A DNA stretch of 64,000 bases from CAVTWJ01 sp964525605 (GCA_964525605.1 CAZGKT010000002.1:104761-168760); one strand, 5' to 3'. Counted from the stretch's first letter, positions 25,848 through 35,654 are shown. Numbers and translations: made by a program. Notes: generated by a model from the letters alone, not told the origin.

Positions 25848-27029
25848 TCATGCAAATAGTTTTTTGATGTTCCTCAAAGCCTGTCGAATCCGGTCCTTGT
25901 TTTCCACCAGGGCGATTCGCACATAACCCTCTCCCAATTTCCCAAAACCGGTCCCGGGCGAAACGGCCGCCTCAGCTTCTTTCAATAGCCTCATGGCGAA
26001 ATCGAACGAGTTCATGTGGGCAAACCTTTGGGGAATCTTGGCCCAGAGATACATGGCGGCCTTGGGCCGGTCCACAGGCCAGCCCATCGCATTGAGCCCT
26101 TCCACCATGACATCCCGGCGTTCCTGGTAAAGCGCCGCCAGTTTCCGCAGGTTGTCTTCCGGGCTATCCAGGGCCGTGATGGCGGCCACTTGAATGGGGG
26201 TGAAAATTCCGTAATCCATGTAACTTTTGATGCGAGCCAGCGAGGCAATGACCTTCTGATTCCCCGCGCAGAAACCTATCCGCCATCCCGCCATATTGTA
26301 AGACTTGGATAGGGTGAAGGTCTCCACGCCGATATCCTTGGCGCCCTTGGTGGCCAAGAAACTGGGGGATTTATAATCATCGAAAACGATGTCGGCATAA
26401 GCCAAATCATGAACCACCATGACCTGATGGCGTTTGGCCCACTTGACAATCTCGGTGAAAAAGGCCGCCTCCACGCAAATGGTCGTGGGATTATGGGGAA
26501 AATTGATGATGAGCATTTTGGGCTTGGCGCCCCGCTTAGCGGTGGCTTTTTCCAAACGCTTCAAAAAATCCTCGGGTCCTCCTAAGACCGGGATCTTGAC
26601 CAGTTTACCGCCCGCAATCATGACGCTGTATTGGTGGATGGGGTAGGTGGGGTCCGGGACGAAAACCTGGTCCCCCCGATTGATGACCGCCAGGCCTAAA
26701 TGGGCCAGACCTTCCTTGGAACCGATGATAGAAACCGCCTCGGTTTTTGGATCGATGGAAACACCATACTTGCGGTCGTACCAACGGGAAACAGCCTTCA
26801 ACAAAGCGGGAATGCCCTTTGAAGTGGAGTAACGGTGGGATTTTTTATCGCGAACCACCTCGATCAATTTATCCACGATGGGCTGGGGGGTCGGCGAATC
26901 CGGATTACCCATGGTGAAATCAATGACATCAATTCCCTTTTGCCGGGCGGCCAGTCTTTCAGCGGTCAAGCGGGCAAAAATATAAGGAGGGAAATTTTTA
27001 ATTAATTTTGATTCGGTTTGAATAGGCAT
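25848..27029 (-). CDS. alaC: Alanine/LL-diaminopimelate-type aminotransferase (AlaC-like)
   Basis: A 393-residue class I PLP aminotransferase. N-terminal LIKNFPPYIFARL and DFTMGNPDSPTP, the HNPTT substrate loop, PLP lysine in TLSKSYNMAGWRIGF (about K242) and the final GEGYVRIALVEN. The spelling matches the AlaC-type glutamate-pyruvate transaminases; LL-diaminopimelate aminotransferase is the close alternative and would suit the aspartate-pathway setting. AGGGA precedes the ATG. Confidence 0.8.
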   Translation of the reverse strand: MPIQTESKLIKNFPPYIFARLTAERLAARQKGIDVIDFTMGNPDSPTPQPIVDKLIEVVRDKKSHRYSTSKGIPALLKAVSRWYDRKYGVSIDPKTEAVSIIGSKEGLAHLGLAVINRGDQVFVPDPTYPIHQYSVMIAGGKLVKIPVLGGPEDFLKRLEKATAKRGAKPKMLIINFPHNPTTICVEAAFFTEIVKWAKRHQVMVVHDLAYADIVFDDYKSPSFLATKGAKDIGVETFTLSKSYNMAGWRIGFCAGNQKVIASLARIKSYMDYGIFTPIQVAAITALDSPEDNLRKLAALYQERRDVMVEGLNAMGWPVDRPKAAMYLWAKIPQRFAHMNSFDFAMRLLKEAEAAVSPGTGFGKLGEGYVRIALVENKDRIRQALRNIKKLFA

Positions 27030-27049
27030 TTCGGGTCCCTATAAAAGAT

Positions 27050-27077
27050 AAGCGCGAAGGGCTTGCCTTGCGCGCTT
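27050..27077 (-). terminator. Stem-loop after the PfkB kinase
   Basis: AAGCGCGCAAGG and CCTTCGCGCTT pair with one bulged base, and ATCTTTTAT follows on the minus strand. It is 25 bases beyond the kinase stop. Confidence 0.5.
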
Positions 27078-27101
27078 AGGCTTTGAATTTGCGTTGTTGG
27101 G

Positions 27102-28022
27102 TCACAATTTTATGAGAGGAAGACTGGCAAATCGATAAAATTCTTTGGCCCTCTGCCGCACCTTGGCCAGGGTCAAACCCGCCACGCCCTTGACGCCCAG
27201 CTCCTGGACGGTGAATGAGGCGGTCAGGCTTCCCACCACGATGGCCTGCTTGAGGTTCTCCAGGTTGACCTTTCCTTGACGGGCCAGGTAGCCGATGAAC
27301 CCGCCCGCGAAAGTATCACCCGCGCCCGTAGGGTCCACGACCCGTTCCAGGGGCATGGCCGGAGCCAAAAAAGTACCCTCCGGACCCACCAGCATGGCTC
27401 CATGCTCGCCCTTCTTTACAATTACCCGCTTCGGGCCCAACTTCAAGACCGTCCTAGCCGCTTCCTTCAGGTGACTCATACCGGTCAAAAGCTTTACCTC
27501 TTGGTCGTTCAATACCATCAAATCGACCCTTTTCATGACATTCAACAGATCCTTACGCGCGATGTTGATCCATAGGTTCATGGTATCCAACAGGGTGAAT
27601 CGGGGCTTTTTCATTTGCCGAATGACATTCATCTGCAGCCCCGGATGGATGTTTGCCAGGAACAGAAAGGGGATCGAGCGATCCTTTTCAGGGATCTTCG
27701 GGTCGAATTGGGCGAATACGTTGAGATCGGTCTTGAGGGTGATGGCCACATTCATATCTTCTTTTTTATAGAATCCCTTCCAGAAGAAAGTCTTGCCCTT
27801 GGCCCGTGCCAAACCATCCAAACCTATTTTCTTGGATTGTAGAAGTTTGATGTCCTGCGCCCGAAAGTCCTCCCCCACCACTCCAACAATGTGGGTCTTG
27901 GTATATAGGGAGGAAGCAAGGCTTGAATAGGTACAGGACCCGCCCAGGGTACGGGGGGTAGAGGCATAGGGAGTTTTAAGTCCGTCATAAGCGACTGATC
28001 CGACTATGAGCACCTCAGACAT
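27102..28022 (-). CDS. PfkB-family carbohydrate/nucleoside kinase
   Basis: A 306-residue ribokinase-like enzyme. The C-terminal signature DPTGAGDTFAGGF (catalytic base about D236) is intact, with LGGSCTYSS near the N-terminus for substrate binding. Sugar, nucleoside or sugar-phosphate could be the substrate; the N-terminal pattern VGSVAYDGLKTP recalls adenosine/ribokinase-like members common in environmental bacteria. ATP-dependent phosphorylation is the expected reaction. Confidence 0.85.
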   Translation of the reverse strand: MSEVLIVGSVAYDGLKTPYASTPRTLGGSCTYSSLASSLYTKTHIVGVVGEDFRAQDIKLLQSKKIGLDGLARAKGKTFFWKGFYKKEDMNVAITLKTDLNVFAQFDPKIPEKDRSIPFLFLANIHPGLQMNVIRQMKKPRFTLLDTMNLWINIARKDLLNVMKRVDLMVLNDQEVKLLTGMSHLKEAARTVLKLGPKRVIVKKGEHGAMLVGPEGTFLAPAMPLERVVDPTGAGDTFAGGFIGYLARQGKVNLENLKQAIVVGSLTASFTVQELGVKGVAGLTLAKVRQRAKEFYRFASLPLIKL

Positions 28023-28093
28023 GTGTTTTACCGTCCTTGTTTTTGTGTAAATTGAAATAAAATGGTCCGCTTTTATCCAGCGATTCCTAGAAA

Positions 28094-28546
28094 CTAAGTC
28101 TTTGCCGGCTCTTCTTCGTCCTGGAATAAGACATAACCCCTAAAAGAACAAAACATTAAGAAAAGGAGAACCGCGATAAGGGTATCGCCCGTAAGCCTCA
28201 GAATAAGCGGATTATCCTCGTCTTTATTACACTTCACCTTTGGCCCATGAGCCGTCTGGCCCACAAAATAAAAATGTCGTTCGTGATCATAGGTGAGGGG
28301 TTTGAGGAAACCGGCTTGAACTAACGCATTTTCATCAATAAGTTCGGTAACCGGCTTATCCGGATGGGTCTGGTTCCACTGGTTAACGGCTGTTTGGAGG
28401 GTAATAACTCGGGCATAGCAATCCAACTCTTCTCGAGGAATCAATATCTGGCGGAGGGCATAGATTCCCAGGAAGCTGACGACCCAGCATATTAGGAAGA
28501 TGATCCATCCAGTTTTCGCGGTGAGTTTTTTTGAGTTTTCAGTCAT
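28094..28546 (-). CDS. Unknown protein with two membrane helices
   Basis: A 150-residue protein with an N-terminal membrane helix (residues 13-34) and a C-terminal one (about 117-138), bracketing a soluble region of about 80 residues. No family is recognised. GGAGGGG lies directly upstream of the ATG at 28546. Its position before the PfkB gene suggests co-transcription only weakly. Confidence 0.5.
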   Translation of the reverse strand: MTENSKKLTAKTGWIIFLICWVVSFLGIYALRQILIPREELDCYARVITLQTAVNQWNQTHPDKPVTELIDENALVQAGFLKPLTYDHERHFYFVGQTAHGPKVKCNKDEDNPLILRLTGDTLIAVLLFLMFCSFRGYVLFQDEEEPAKT

Positions 28547-28609
28547 TTCCCCTCCGTTCGATGGGAAGTATAACAAACCCAAGGCTTTTCGCCCCCAAAA
28601 CTTGTGGCA

Positions 28610-29716
28610 TCAGGCGCTGCGACCAAGCAATACCGGTCTTCGATTGGCGTAGGAGATATTCAGGATGACCCCGATGGCCGCGTAACTGAAAACCAGAGAC
28701 GATCCCCCATAGCTGACAAAGGGAAGGGTCAGGCCGGCCACCGGCAAGAGCCCCAATGTCATTCCCACGTTGACGATAACCTGCACCGCGAACATGCTGG
28801 CGATGCCCAGGGCCAGCAGGGAACCTTCCCGGTCCCTGGCCTTCTTGGCGATATCCACGGCCTTCTGGATCATGAAATAGTAAATCGCCAGGACAAGCAG
28901 ACAACCCACGAAACCCCATTCTTCTCCCACCACGGAAAAAATAAAATCCGTGTGATGCTCGGGGATAAACGATAACTGGGTCTGGGTACCCTGCAAGAAG
29001 CCTTTTCCAGCCACCCCGCCGGAACCGATGGCGATCACCGACTGGATAATGTTATAACCGGCCCCCAGCGGATCATCCGCAGGGTTGAGGAAAACCTCAA
29101 GCCTCTCTTTCTGGTAATCTTTCAGAAAATGAAAAATGAGAGGGCAGGACGCGGCACCTAGGATGAACATCCACAACAGTCGACGGCCTTGAACGCCCCC
29201 CACATACATCATCACCAGGGAAGCTGGAACGAGGAGCAGGGCCGACCCCAGGTCGGGTTGTTTCAGGATGAGTAGGAGGGGAAAACCCAGGATGCCCAAA
29301 AGCATAAAGAACCGCGTCAAAAAATTGATCTCCACCATCCGGCTGCCGATGTAGCGGGCCAGCACCAGGATGATGGATAGTTTCGCGAGTTCGGAGGGCT
29401 GGTAAGAAAAAAAACCAAGTTTGATCCAACGCCGAGCCCCGTTGGTCTCATCCCCGACGAACAAAACCAAAATCAATGAAATGATGGATAGGGTGTAGAA
29501 AATGTAAGACGCTTCCATCCAGAAGCGGTAATCAATTCGAGAGAAAAGCCACATCACGAATAGTGAGATGGCGAACCAAAAAATTTGTTTCTTCCAAAGC
29601 TGTGCGATGTCCGGGTTGTGGATCGTGGCCGAATAAACCACGATGGAACCAATGGCCGAAAGCGCAAACACCATACTGATTAATGCCCAATCCATGGATC
29701 TCAGGTAGCTTTTCAT
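28610..29716 (-). CDS. rodA: RodA, SEDS peptidoglycan glycosyltransferase
   Basis: A 368-residue SEDS-family membrane enzyme that polymerises lipid II during cell elongation with PBP2. About ten membrane helices are seen. Family signatures include ARRWIKLGFFSYQPSELAK, KQPDLGSALLL and LPFVSYGGSSLVFSYAAIG. The ATG at 29716 overlaps the mrdA stop as ATGA, so the longer upstream extension to 29794 is rejected. Confidence 0.96.
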   Translation of the reverse strand: MKSYLRSMDWALISMVFALSAIGSIVVYSATIHNPDIAQLWKKQIFWFAISLFVMWLFSRIDYRFWMEASYIFYTLSIISLILVLFVGDETNGARRWIKLGFFSYQPSELAKLSIILVLARYIGSRMVEINFLTRFFMLLGILGFPLLLILKQPDLGSALLLVPASLVMMYVGGVQGRRLLWMFILGAASCPLIFHFLKDYQKERLEVFLNPADDPLGAGYNIIQSVIAIGSGGVAGKGFLQGTQTQLSFIPEHHTDFIFSVVGEEWGFVGCLLVLAIYYFMIQKAVDIAKKARDREGSLLALGIASMFAVQVIVNVGMTLGLLPVAGLTLPFVSYGGSSLVFSYAAIGVILNISYANRRPVLLGRSA

Positions 29717-31581
29717 GGCGCAACCCCCGTCACGACGGTGGGAGCCGGTTGGGGCGTCAGGGCGACGCCAGGCTGGGGGGCGGGAACTTCCCAAGGTGTC
29801 ACTTCCATACCCAGGGCCTGTTCCATCAGCCGCTTGGCGATCGGGGCCGCCACGACGCCTCCTTCCCCGCCGTTCTCGACGAGGACGATATCGGCGACCA
29901 CGGGATCTTCCGCCGGAGCGTACGACGTAAACCAGGCATGGTTATCCCCATGGGGGTTTTCCGAAGTACCGGTTTTCCCCGCCACGTTCACGCCCTTGAG
30001 CCTGGCCTTTTTACCCGTCCCATTGTCCGAGCTCACCACTTGTTCCATGGTGTCCTTGATGAAATCCAGGAATTTAGGAGTCAAATCCGCCTCCTGAAGG
30101 AGTTCGGGCTGCTTATCATAAATGGCCCTTCCGGTCTTTTGATCGACCACCCGGTAAAGGAGATGGGGGCGGTAAATCTTCCCGTTCATGGCAATTCCGG
30201 AAGTCACATCCAACATCTGCAACGGCGTGGTGAGCAGATAACCCTGGCCAATGCTCATTTGAATGGTATTTCCGGGAAACCAGGGCATGTGCTGGGTGCT
30301 TTCCTTCCATCGGGGGTTGGGCACCAGCCCCGGCACCTCCGAATCAAGGTCGATCAGCGTTTTGCTTCCTAAGCCTAAGGAGCGCGCCACCTTGTAGATC
30401 TTGTCGACCTTCACCAATAGCCCCAATTGGTAAAAAAAGATATCGCAGGATTCAATGATGGCATTTTTCAGGTTCATCCATCCGTGCCCCGAGGTTCGCC
30501 AACATCGATAGGGCCAGGTCTTGTACCAGAAGATCCCCCGGCAGAGAAACACTTTATCAATGTCGGCCGCGCCGTCCTCAAGGGCCGCCAGGGCTGTAAT
30601 GAGTTTGAAAATAGAGCCCGGTGGATACTGGCCTTGGATGGCGCGATTTTCCAGTGGCCGGTTCTTGTCTTGAAGGAGATGGTTCCAATCCTTGAAGGAA
30701 ATCCCGCTGACGAACTCATTTGGATCGAAATTTGGTTTGCTCACCATGGCCAGGATCTCGCCGGTTTTAGGATTGTTGACAATGACCGATCCCACCTGAT
30801 CCCCCAACAAATCTTCCGCCATCTTTTGAACTTTCCAATCAATGGTCAACATCAACGTCTGGCCCTGGATGGGCTTCAAGTAGGTCAGGGTACGTCGTTG
30901 AATGCCTGAAGCATCCACCTCCACTTCCACCCCCCCGTTCTGTCCCCGAAGGATCTTGTCGTAAGTGCGTTCAACCCCCTTTTTACCGACCCAGTCTCCC
31001 ACCTGGTAACCGGACTCCCTCATGCGGGCCAGATCGCCCTCGCTGATTTCACCGATGTAACCCAACAAGTGGGAAGCCAAGTTGCCATGAGGATAGTACC
31101 GTTCCGGCTCCATCTGGATATAGACTCCAGGAAGGTGGACAAGATTTTCCGAGATCTTCGCGATCAGGGAGTCATCCAGATGGGATTCCAAGCGAATAGG
31201 TTCGAACTTGCGTGTTCTTCTCCTACTCTGAACCAGGATTTCCAGATCCTGAACAGGCTCTCCCAATATCTGGCTCAATAGCACGAGGGTGTTCTCATAG
31301 CTCTTCAAGTCGGCGGGGACAAGGAATAGCGAATAGGTGGGGATATTGGTAGCCAGCACCTCCCCATTTCGATCCGTGATGATGCCCCGGGGCGCCTTTT
31401 CGGGTATCAACCTCAGGCTGTTTGAATCGGAAAGGGCCCGATAGGTGGGGTAATTAAGGATTTGAAGGTAAAAAAGTTTACAAAAGATGGCCGCGAAGGC
31501 AATGGTGACAATCGAGAAAAGAAAATTAATCTTCTTTTCGGGAGAACCGCCGTATTTAAGATGTGGTTTTCGACGAGGCAC
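29713..31581 (-). CDS. mrdA: Penicillin-binding protein 2
   Basis: A 622-residue class B transpeptidase for elongation. Short N-terminal membrane anchor (about 17-40), PBP dimerisation domain, then the transpeptidase domain with SxxK in PPGSIFK (S323), SCD in IIESCDIFF (S378) and KTGTS (536-540). The tail is Pro/Thr-rich. The start is a GTG. It is coupled to rodA; no mreB/mreC/mreD genes are present within the window on the upstream side. Confidence 0.96.
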   Translation of the reverse strand: MPRRKPHLKYGGSPEKKINFLFSIVTIAFAAIFCKLFYLQILNYPTYRALSDSNSLRLIPEKAPRGIITDRNGEVLATNIPTYSLFLVPADLKSYENTLVLLSQILGEPVQDLEILVQSRRRTRKFEPIRLESHLDDSLIAKISENLVHLPGVYIQMEPERYYPHGNLASHLLGYIGEISEGDLARMRESGYQVGDWVGKKGVERTYDKILRGQNGGVEVEVDASGIQRRTLTYLKPIQGQTLMLTIDWKVQKMAEDLLGDQVGSVIVNNPKTGEILAMVSKPNFDPNEFVSGISFKDWNHLLQDKNRPLENRAIQGQYPPGSIFKLITALAALEDGAADIDKVFLCRGIFWYKTWPYRCWRTSGHGWMNLKNAIIESCDIFFYQLGLLVKVDKIYKVARSLGLGSKTLIDLDSEVPGLVPNPRWKESTQHMPWFPGNTIQMSIGQGYLLTTPLQMLDVTSGIAMNGKIYRPHLLYRVVDQKTGRAIYDKQPELLQEADLTPKFLDFIKDTMEQVVSSDNGTGKKARLKGVNVAGKTGTSENPHGDNHAWFTSYAPAEDPVVADIVLVENGGEGGVVAAPIAKRLMEQALGMEVTPWEVPAPQPGVALTPQPAPTVVTGVAP

Positions 31582-31905
31582 GTCACCGTTCCGAAACGAA
31601 AGTTGAATTAATGATCGAGCGGTCAGCCCGCCGATCCCCGACCTGGAAAGGCGGTATTTTACAGAACTTGACCCAACAGAGTCTTAATTAAAGCGAAAAC
31701 GACGGAAATACCTCCCAGATTGCCCATTCAGCGATCAAAAACGCTAGGCGTTCTCGTCCAAGGAAGTATCCGCAGTTCCATTTACCTGATCCCGCTCAAT
31801 CGCTGCTTTTCAAGTCTTGTCGAAATAAAACCGTTGATCCAAATCATAGAAAAAAAAGGTGGCCGGAGATATGGTGCTGCTTAGGGGAGCAGAAGGAGTC
31901 AGTAA
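31582..31905. other. Divergent intergenic region without a recognised gene
   Basis: This 324-base stretch separates mrdA (minus) from the small gene at 31906 (plus). It must hold promoters for both directions, but I see no convincing -35/-10 pair, riboswitch or stem-loop. AAGGAG at 31893-31898 is the ribosome site of the plus-strand gene. Confidence 0.5.
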
Positions 31906-32292
31906 ATGTATCTGTTCCAATACGCCACTCGCGGTGTCTTTAACACCATTTCCGAAGGTAAAAATCCCATCCCTGCCGCCTACTGGATGCCCACCGACAA
32001 GGCTTTCGGCCGTAGTTTTTACTTCACGGACATCGATCCTAACCAATGCAACGTGGTGAACTTGGCCACCAACCTTCGAAATGTTTATCTTTTTTCAAAA
32101 TCCGAATTTTTTCTCAAATTCAATGTACCCGAGGACCTGCTGATCCCCTGTGGAAATCACGTTTATCGGATAAACGAGTGGGATTCCCGAATCCAATTAT
32201 TGGAAAGCGGGCGCAGCCCCCAGTGTTCCAGAGGGCCTTGTCTCATGTGCGACACCGTCCCCAAGGCAAAGAAACTCTTCCACTTAGGATAA
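31906..32292 (+). CDS. Small protein resembling HYD1-type ADP-ribosyltransferase fold
   Basis: A 128-residue protein with an excellent ribosome site (AAGGAG, seven bases from the ATG). The arrangement YLFQYATRGVFNTISEGK, then FGRSFYFTDIDP, then a hydrophobic strand FFLKFNVPED resembles the HYD1 signature of ADP-ribosyltransferase-like toxins (short YT-start, FGxxxYFTDI motif). The C-terminus carries CSRGPCLMC. No signal peptide or immunity gene is evident. The assignment is tentative; the protein could be a domesticated or unrelated fold. Confidence 0.45.
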   Translation: MYLFQYATRGVFNTISEGKNPIPAAYWMPTDKAFGRSFYFTDIDPNQCNVVNLATNLRNVYLFSKSEFFLKFNVPEDLLIPCGNHVYRINEWDSRIQLLESGRSPQCSRGPCLMCDTVPKAKKLFHLG

Positions 32293-32524
32293 ACCGGATT
32301 TCCACCGGCACCTTTTGCCCCCACCTCGACATCCTAAATAATCGGAAAATTTCTCTCCAACAAGAAGGGCGCCTTCCCTTTTCATCTCAATTTTCAATGC
32401 CTGTCTAACGGGCCGACCTTTTTTTATATTTTTTCTTCCCGATGAAATCTTAGGAAAAATAGAAGATCATGCAGGGTCATAATAAGGTTTAATAACCTAT
32501 CTCTGATGAACCCGGTGAAATCGC

Positions 32525-34312
32525 GTGAAATTGAAAACATTTGTTCCAGCTCTTGCCCTTCTAGGACAGCTTTCTTCCCTTTCTTTGGCCCAGGGTTTGG
32601 ATAAACCCTTATCAGTCACCCCCATCCAAACGGTCTTGTCCACTTACATCCAGACTCAAATGGCGAAAAGCCACGTCAAAGGCCTCAGCTTGGCTCTGGT
32701 CGATGGTTCAACGGTTGTCTGGAGTACCGGCTTCGGCTTTGCCGACGAAAAAAATAAAGTACGGGCGACCGCCGATACCCTCTACATGACCGGAGGCCTT
32801 TCAAAACTTTTAACCGCCCTGGAGGTTTTGAAGCTTTCCGAGCAAAAAAAATTGAGGCTGGACGCCGGGGTTCAAACCTACCTCCCTGATTTTTCAATCA
32901 ACAGCCGTTTTAATCCCCCGGGGGTCATCACCCTCCGGTCCCTGCTGGCCCACCATTCAGGCCTTCCATCTTTTTACTTAAAAGGCATGCTCACCCGAAA
33001 GCCGGCGCCCCTGGAAGAACTGGTTTCGGATCTCAAGCAGGATTACATGGTGGGCACGCCCCAAAGCCTCTTTCGTTTCTCCTATCTTGATTACGATATT
33101 TTAGGAAGAATTCTCGAGGTCAGCCGCCAGGGTGAATTCCCTGCGGTCATGAAAAGGGATCTGCTCACACCCCTGGGGATGAACTCCTCTGATTTCAATA
33201 TCACCCCCGACTTAGAGCAAAAACTGGCCGTGGGATACCTAAAAGGAAAGGTGATGCCCCTGGTGCAAATGCGGGATGTACCCGTTTCGGGGATGGCTTC
33301 ATCGGCCAACGACATGTCGAAATTTATATTGACCCTTTTCACGGGTCGGGACGCGGCCGGAAAACCATTCATCCGAGAAAAAACGGTCGCTTCCATGTTT
33401 ACCCCTCCCTATCCGGAGGCCCCCCTGGATTTCGGACAGGAAGTCGGGCTGGGCTGGATGCTGGGAAACGCGGAAGTACCAGGTGCGCAGAAGACCGCCT
33501 GGCACGAGGGAAGTCTTTCGCCCTATTATTCTCAATTGACCGTTTTATATAAGGAAAAATTGGGGGTCGTGTTTCTTTCCAATTCCTCGGACGCGAAAAA
33601 AATCGGAAAGGACATCGTCTTGCGGGCCCTCAAGCTCATGATGCACGCCAAATACGGCGTCCCTGAAGTTTTGGATTCTCCCAAGAAACCTACCCCCAAA
33701 GAATACCCGATCACCCCGGCCAGTCTGACGGCCTGGACCGGGCTCTATTCGGCCTTTGGCCAGGCCACCGAAGTGGAACAGCACGGAAGGCACCTGGCCA
33801 TGCGTCTTTTCAACGCCGGGATCGACCTGGAACCGGTAGGCGCGGATCTCTTCATGCCCCGGGTCAAATTTCTTCTCTTCTTCCACTACGATTTTCCCGA
33901 TTTCATGCTGAGGTTTCAAACAGCCGGGGGCAAACAGGCGGCCGTATTGGAGGGCCAGCAAATTCCCGTACCCTTTGAAAAAATAACGCCCGTTGAAATC
34001 CCCAAGAGTTGGAATGAATTTTTGGGACAATACACCCTGGATAATCCGGATGATCAAATAGAACTATCACGCGTTTGGTTGGTCAATAAGGACGGGGTCC
34101 TGACCGCCAGTTTGATCTTCAGCAACAAGCCCTACAACGTGAATGATTACAAATACGATATGTCCTTCATGCCGGTGAGTGATACGGAAGCGGTGGTGCC
34201 GGGATCTTTTTTAACGGATGGAGGAACACTTCGCGCAGTAAAAATCGGGGGTCAGAACAAACTTTTTTATTCAGGCTATTGGTTCACACAGAAAATTCGC
34301 TCAAAGGATTAA
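32525..34312 (+). CDS. Beta-lactamase-fold protein lacking the catalytic serine
   Basis: A 595-residue exported protein: signal peptide to about residue 22, class C beta-lactamase/esterase domain to about 375, and a C-terminal beta-rich domain. The SxxK motif reads GLSK (MTGGLSKLLTAL), so Gly91 replaces the nucleophilic serine while Lys94 remains. The second motif YxN reads YLD (Y187, D189); HEG at 327-329 stands for the third. Hydrolase activity by the usual serine mechanism is therefore unlikely, and a binding or scaffold role is inferred. The start is a GTG. Confidence 0.75.
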   Translation: MKLKTFVPALALLGQLSSLSLAQGLDKPLSVTPIQTVLSTYIQTQMAKSHVKGLSLALVDGSTVVWSTGFGFADEKNKVRATADTLYMTGGLSKLLTALEVLKLSEQKKLRLDAGVQTYLPDFSINSRFNPPGVITLRSLLAHHSGLPSFYLKGMLTRKPAPLEELVSDLKQDYMVGTPQSLFRFSYLDYDILGRILEVSRQGEFPAVMKRDLLTPLGMNSSDFNITPDLEQKLAVGYLKGKVMPLVQMRDVPVSGMASSANDMSKFILTLFTGRDAAGKPFIREKTVASMFTPPYPEAPLDFGQEVGLGWMLGNAEVPGAQKTAWHEGSLSPYYSQLTVLYKEKLGVVFLSNSSDAKKIGKDIVLRALKLMMHAKYGVPEVLDSPKKPTPKEYPITPASLTAWTGLYSAFGQATEVEQHGRHLAMRLFNAGIDLEPVGADLFMPRVKFLLFFHYDFPDFMLRFQTAGGKQAAVLEGQQIPVPFEKITPVEIPKSWNEFLGQYTLDNPDDQIELSRVWLVNKDGVLTASLIFSNKPYNVNDYKYDMSFMPVSDTEAVVPGSFLTDGGTLRAVKIGGQNKLFYSGYWFTQKIRSKD

Positions 34313-34419
34313 CGGGTTCCCAATAAAACCCTTTTCCACCTCCTGTAAACCAGCCGTTATCCTTGTCTTGAACAATTCGATCGCAAAATAAACTTTTCAT
34401 CAAAAGAGTTGGAGTCTCC

Positions 34420-34941
34420 GTGGCATTTTTTGGAATGAAAAATTCAAGCCAGGAAATCGCAGAAATGCTTCTGAAGCTCAGCGAGCTTCCCGCCCTCTTT
34501 GAGCAACTCCAAGTCAAAAAAGGGCGGAATCCCGAAATGGCCCAAAAAATTCTCCAGATCATCCTGGCCATGAGCGCCTGCAATCTGGTCCAAACCCTGA
34601 AGACTGATTTTCTCGTTTCCAAGTTGTCTCCCGAAAAGCGAGAAGCCATTTTACGAGATTACATCCTCCAGGCATTCCGCAGTCAAACACTTGTGAAATT
34701 CAAAAACGAAGCCGAATTGAATGAAAAACGGCAGCTCGTTATGGGAATCGTGTCCGAACTACAAAAACCATGGAATGAAAACGAGGACTCGCACGGGTCA
34801 GGTCCCGGGCCCCGTTATTTCTGCGCGAAAGCGACCCTGAGCATGTTCGGCGCCGATCCGGATTTCGAGCTCCATGACGCGCTCTTCGAACATATGTACC
34901 TGAAATACAAACTTTACATCGATTTTCTCAAAACCCTTTGA
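34420..34941 (+). CDS. Unknown helical protein
   Basis: A 173-residue soluble helical protein, GTG start with GGAG five bases upstream. No family is recognised. An Asn/Glu/Gly-rich linker (about 125-135) separates two helical parts. It ends before a bidirectional terminator. Confidence 0.55.
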   Translation: MAFFGMKNSSQEIAEMLLKLSELPALFEQLQVKKGRNPEMAQKILQIILAMSACNLVQTLKTDFLVSKLSPEKREAILRDYILQAFRSQTLVKFKNEAELNEKRQLVMGIVSELQKPWNENEDSHGSGPGPRYFCAKATLSMFGADPDFELHDALFEHMYLKYKLYIDFLKTL

Positions 34942-34983
34942 ACCGTTTCTTATCCTCGCCGGAGGACATCCCTCTTAAAAATA

Positions 34984-35016
34984 AAAGGCCAGTTCCAAAG
35001 AACGGAACTGGCCTTT
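34984..35016. terminator. Bidirectional terminator between convergent genes
   Basis: AAAGGCCAGTTCC and GGAACTGGCCTTT form a perfect 13-base stem around a seven-base loop. TATTTTTAAG follows on the minus strand, serving the cyclophilin gene; the plus side has only a short T-run. Confidence 0.85.
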
Positions 35017-35045
35017 CTGTACTATCCATATTTTTCGGCGAGTTA

Positions 35046-35654
35046 TTACTTACCTGAAACCGTCGGGGTGGCTGCGGGCACATCCGGTGTGGCTGCCGCC
35101 GTGGGCAGGACCGCCTGTTTTTTCGGTGCTCCTGACACGATGCTGACCTTTTCCATTTTATCGCCCACCTGAATCTGCTCCACTAAATCCATACCCTTCA
35201 CGACCTGGCCAAAAACGGCATACTGTCCGTCCAGGTTGGGTTGTGCATCCAAGCAGATGTAGAACTGGCTTCCCGCCGAATCGGGATCGTTCGTGCGCGC
35301 CATGGCCACGGCGCCCTTCACGTGTTTCTGGGTATTGTTCACACCGTTTCCGGTAAACTCGCCCTTAATCGTATATCCGGGGCCGCCGCTTCCGTCGCCG
35401 TTCGGGTCCCCGCCTTGAGCCACAAAGCCCGGAATCACCCGGTGAAAGGTCAATCCGTTATAGAAGCCTTTCTTTGCCAGCTTGATGAAATTAGCCACGC
35501 TTTCCGGGGCGTCCTGGGGATAAAACTTGATAACAATCTCTCCACCCTTGGCCAGTTTGATAATGGCACGGGTACCGTCGGCGTCCTTGGCCGAGATCCT
35601 GGAACCGGCCAGACAAAGACCCAGCACTGCCGCGATAATCATCGCTCGTTTCAT
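35046..35654 (-). CDS. Cyclophilin-type peptidyl-prolyl cis-trans isomerase, exported
   Basis: A 202-residue periplasmic foldase with a signal peptide (MIIAAVLGLCLAGSRISA). The cyclophilin core includes TFHRVIPGFVAQGGDPNGDG (catalytic Arg), GAVAMAR, SAGSQFYICL and YAVFGQVVKGMDLVEQI. A Pro/Thr-rich tail follows. AAGGAG is seven bases before the ATG at 35654; the longer frame lacks support. Confidence 0.94.
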   Translation of the reverse strand: MKRAMIIAAVLGLCLAGSRISAKDADGTRAIIKLAKGGEIVIKFYPQDAPESVANFIKLAKKGFYNGLTFHRVIPGFVAQGGDPNGDGSGGPGYTIKGEFTGNGVNNTQKHVKGAVAMARTNDPDSAGSQFYICLDAQPNLDGQYAVFGQVVKGMDLVEQIQVGDKMEKVSIVSGAPKKQAVLPTAAATPDVPAATPTVSGK

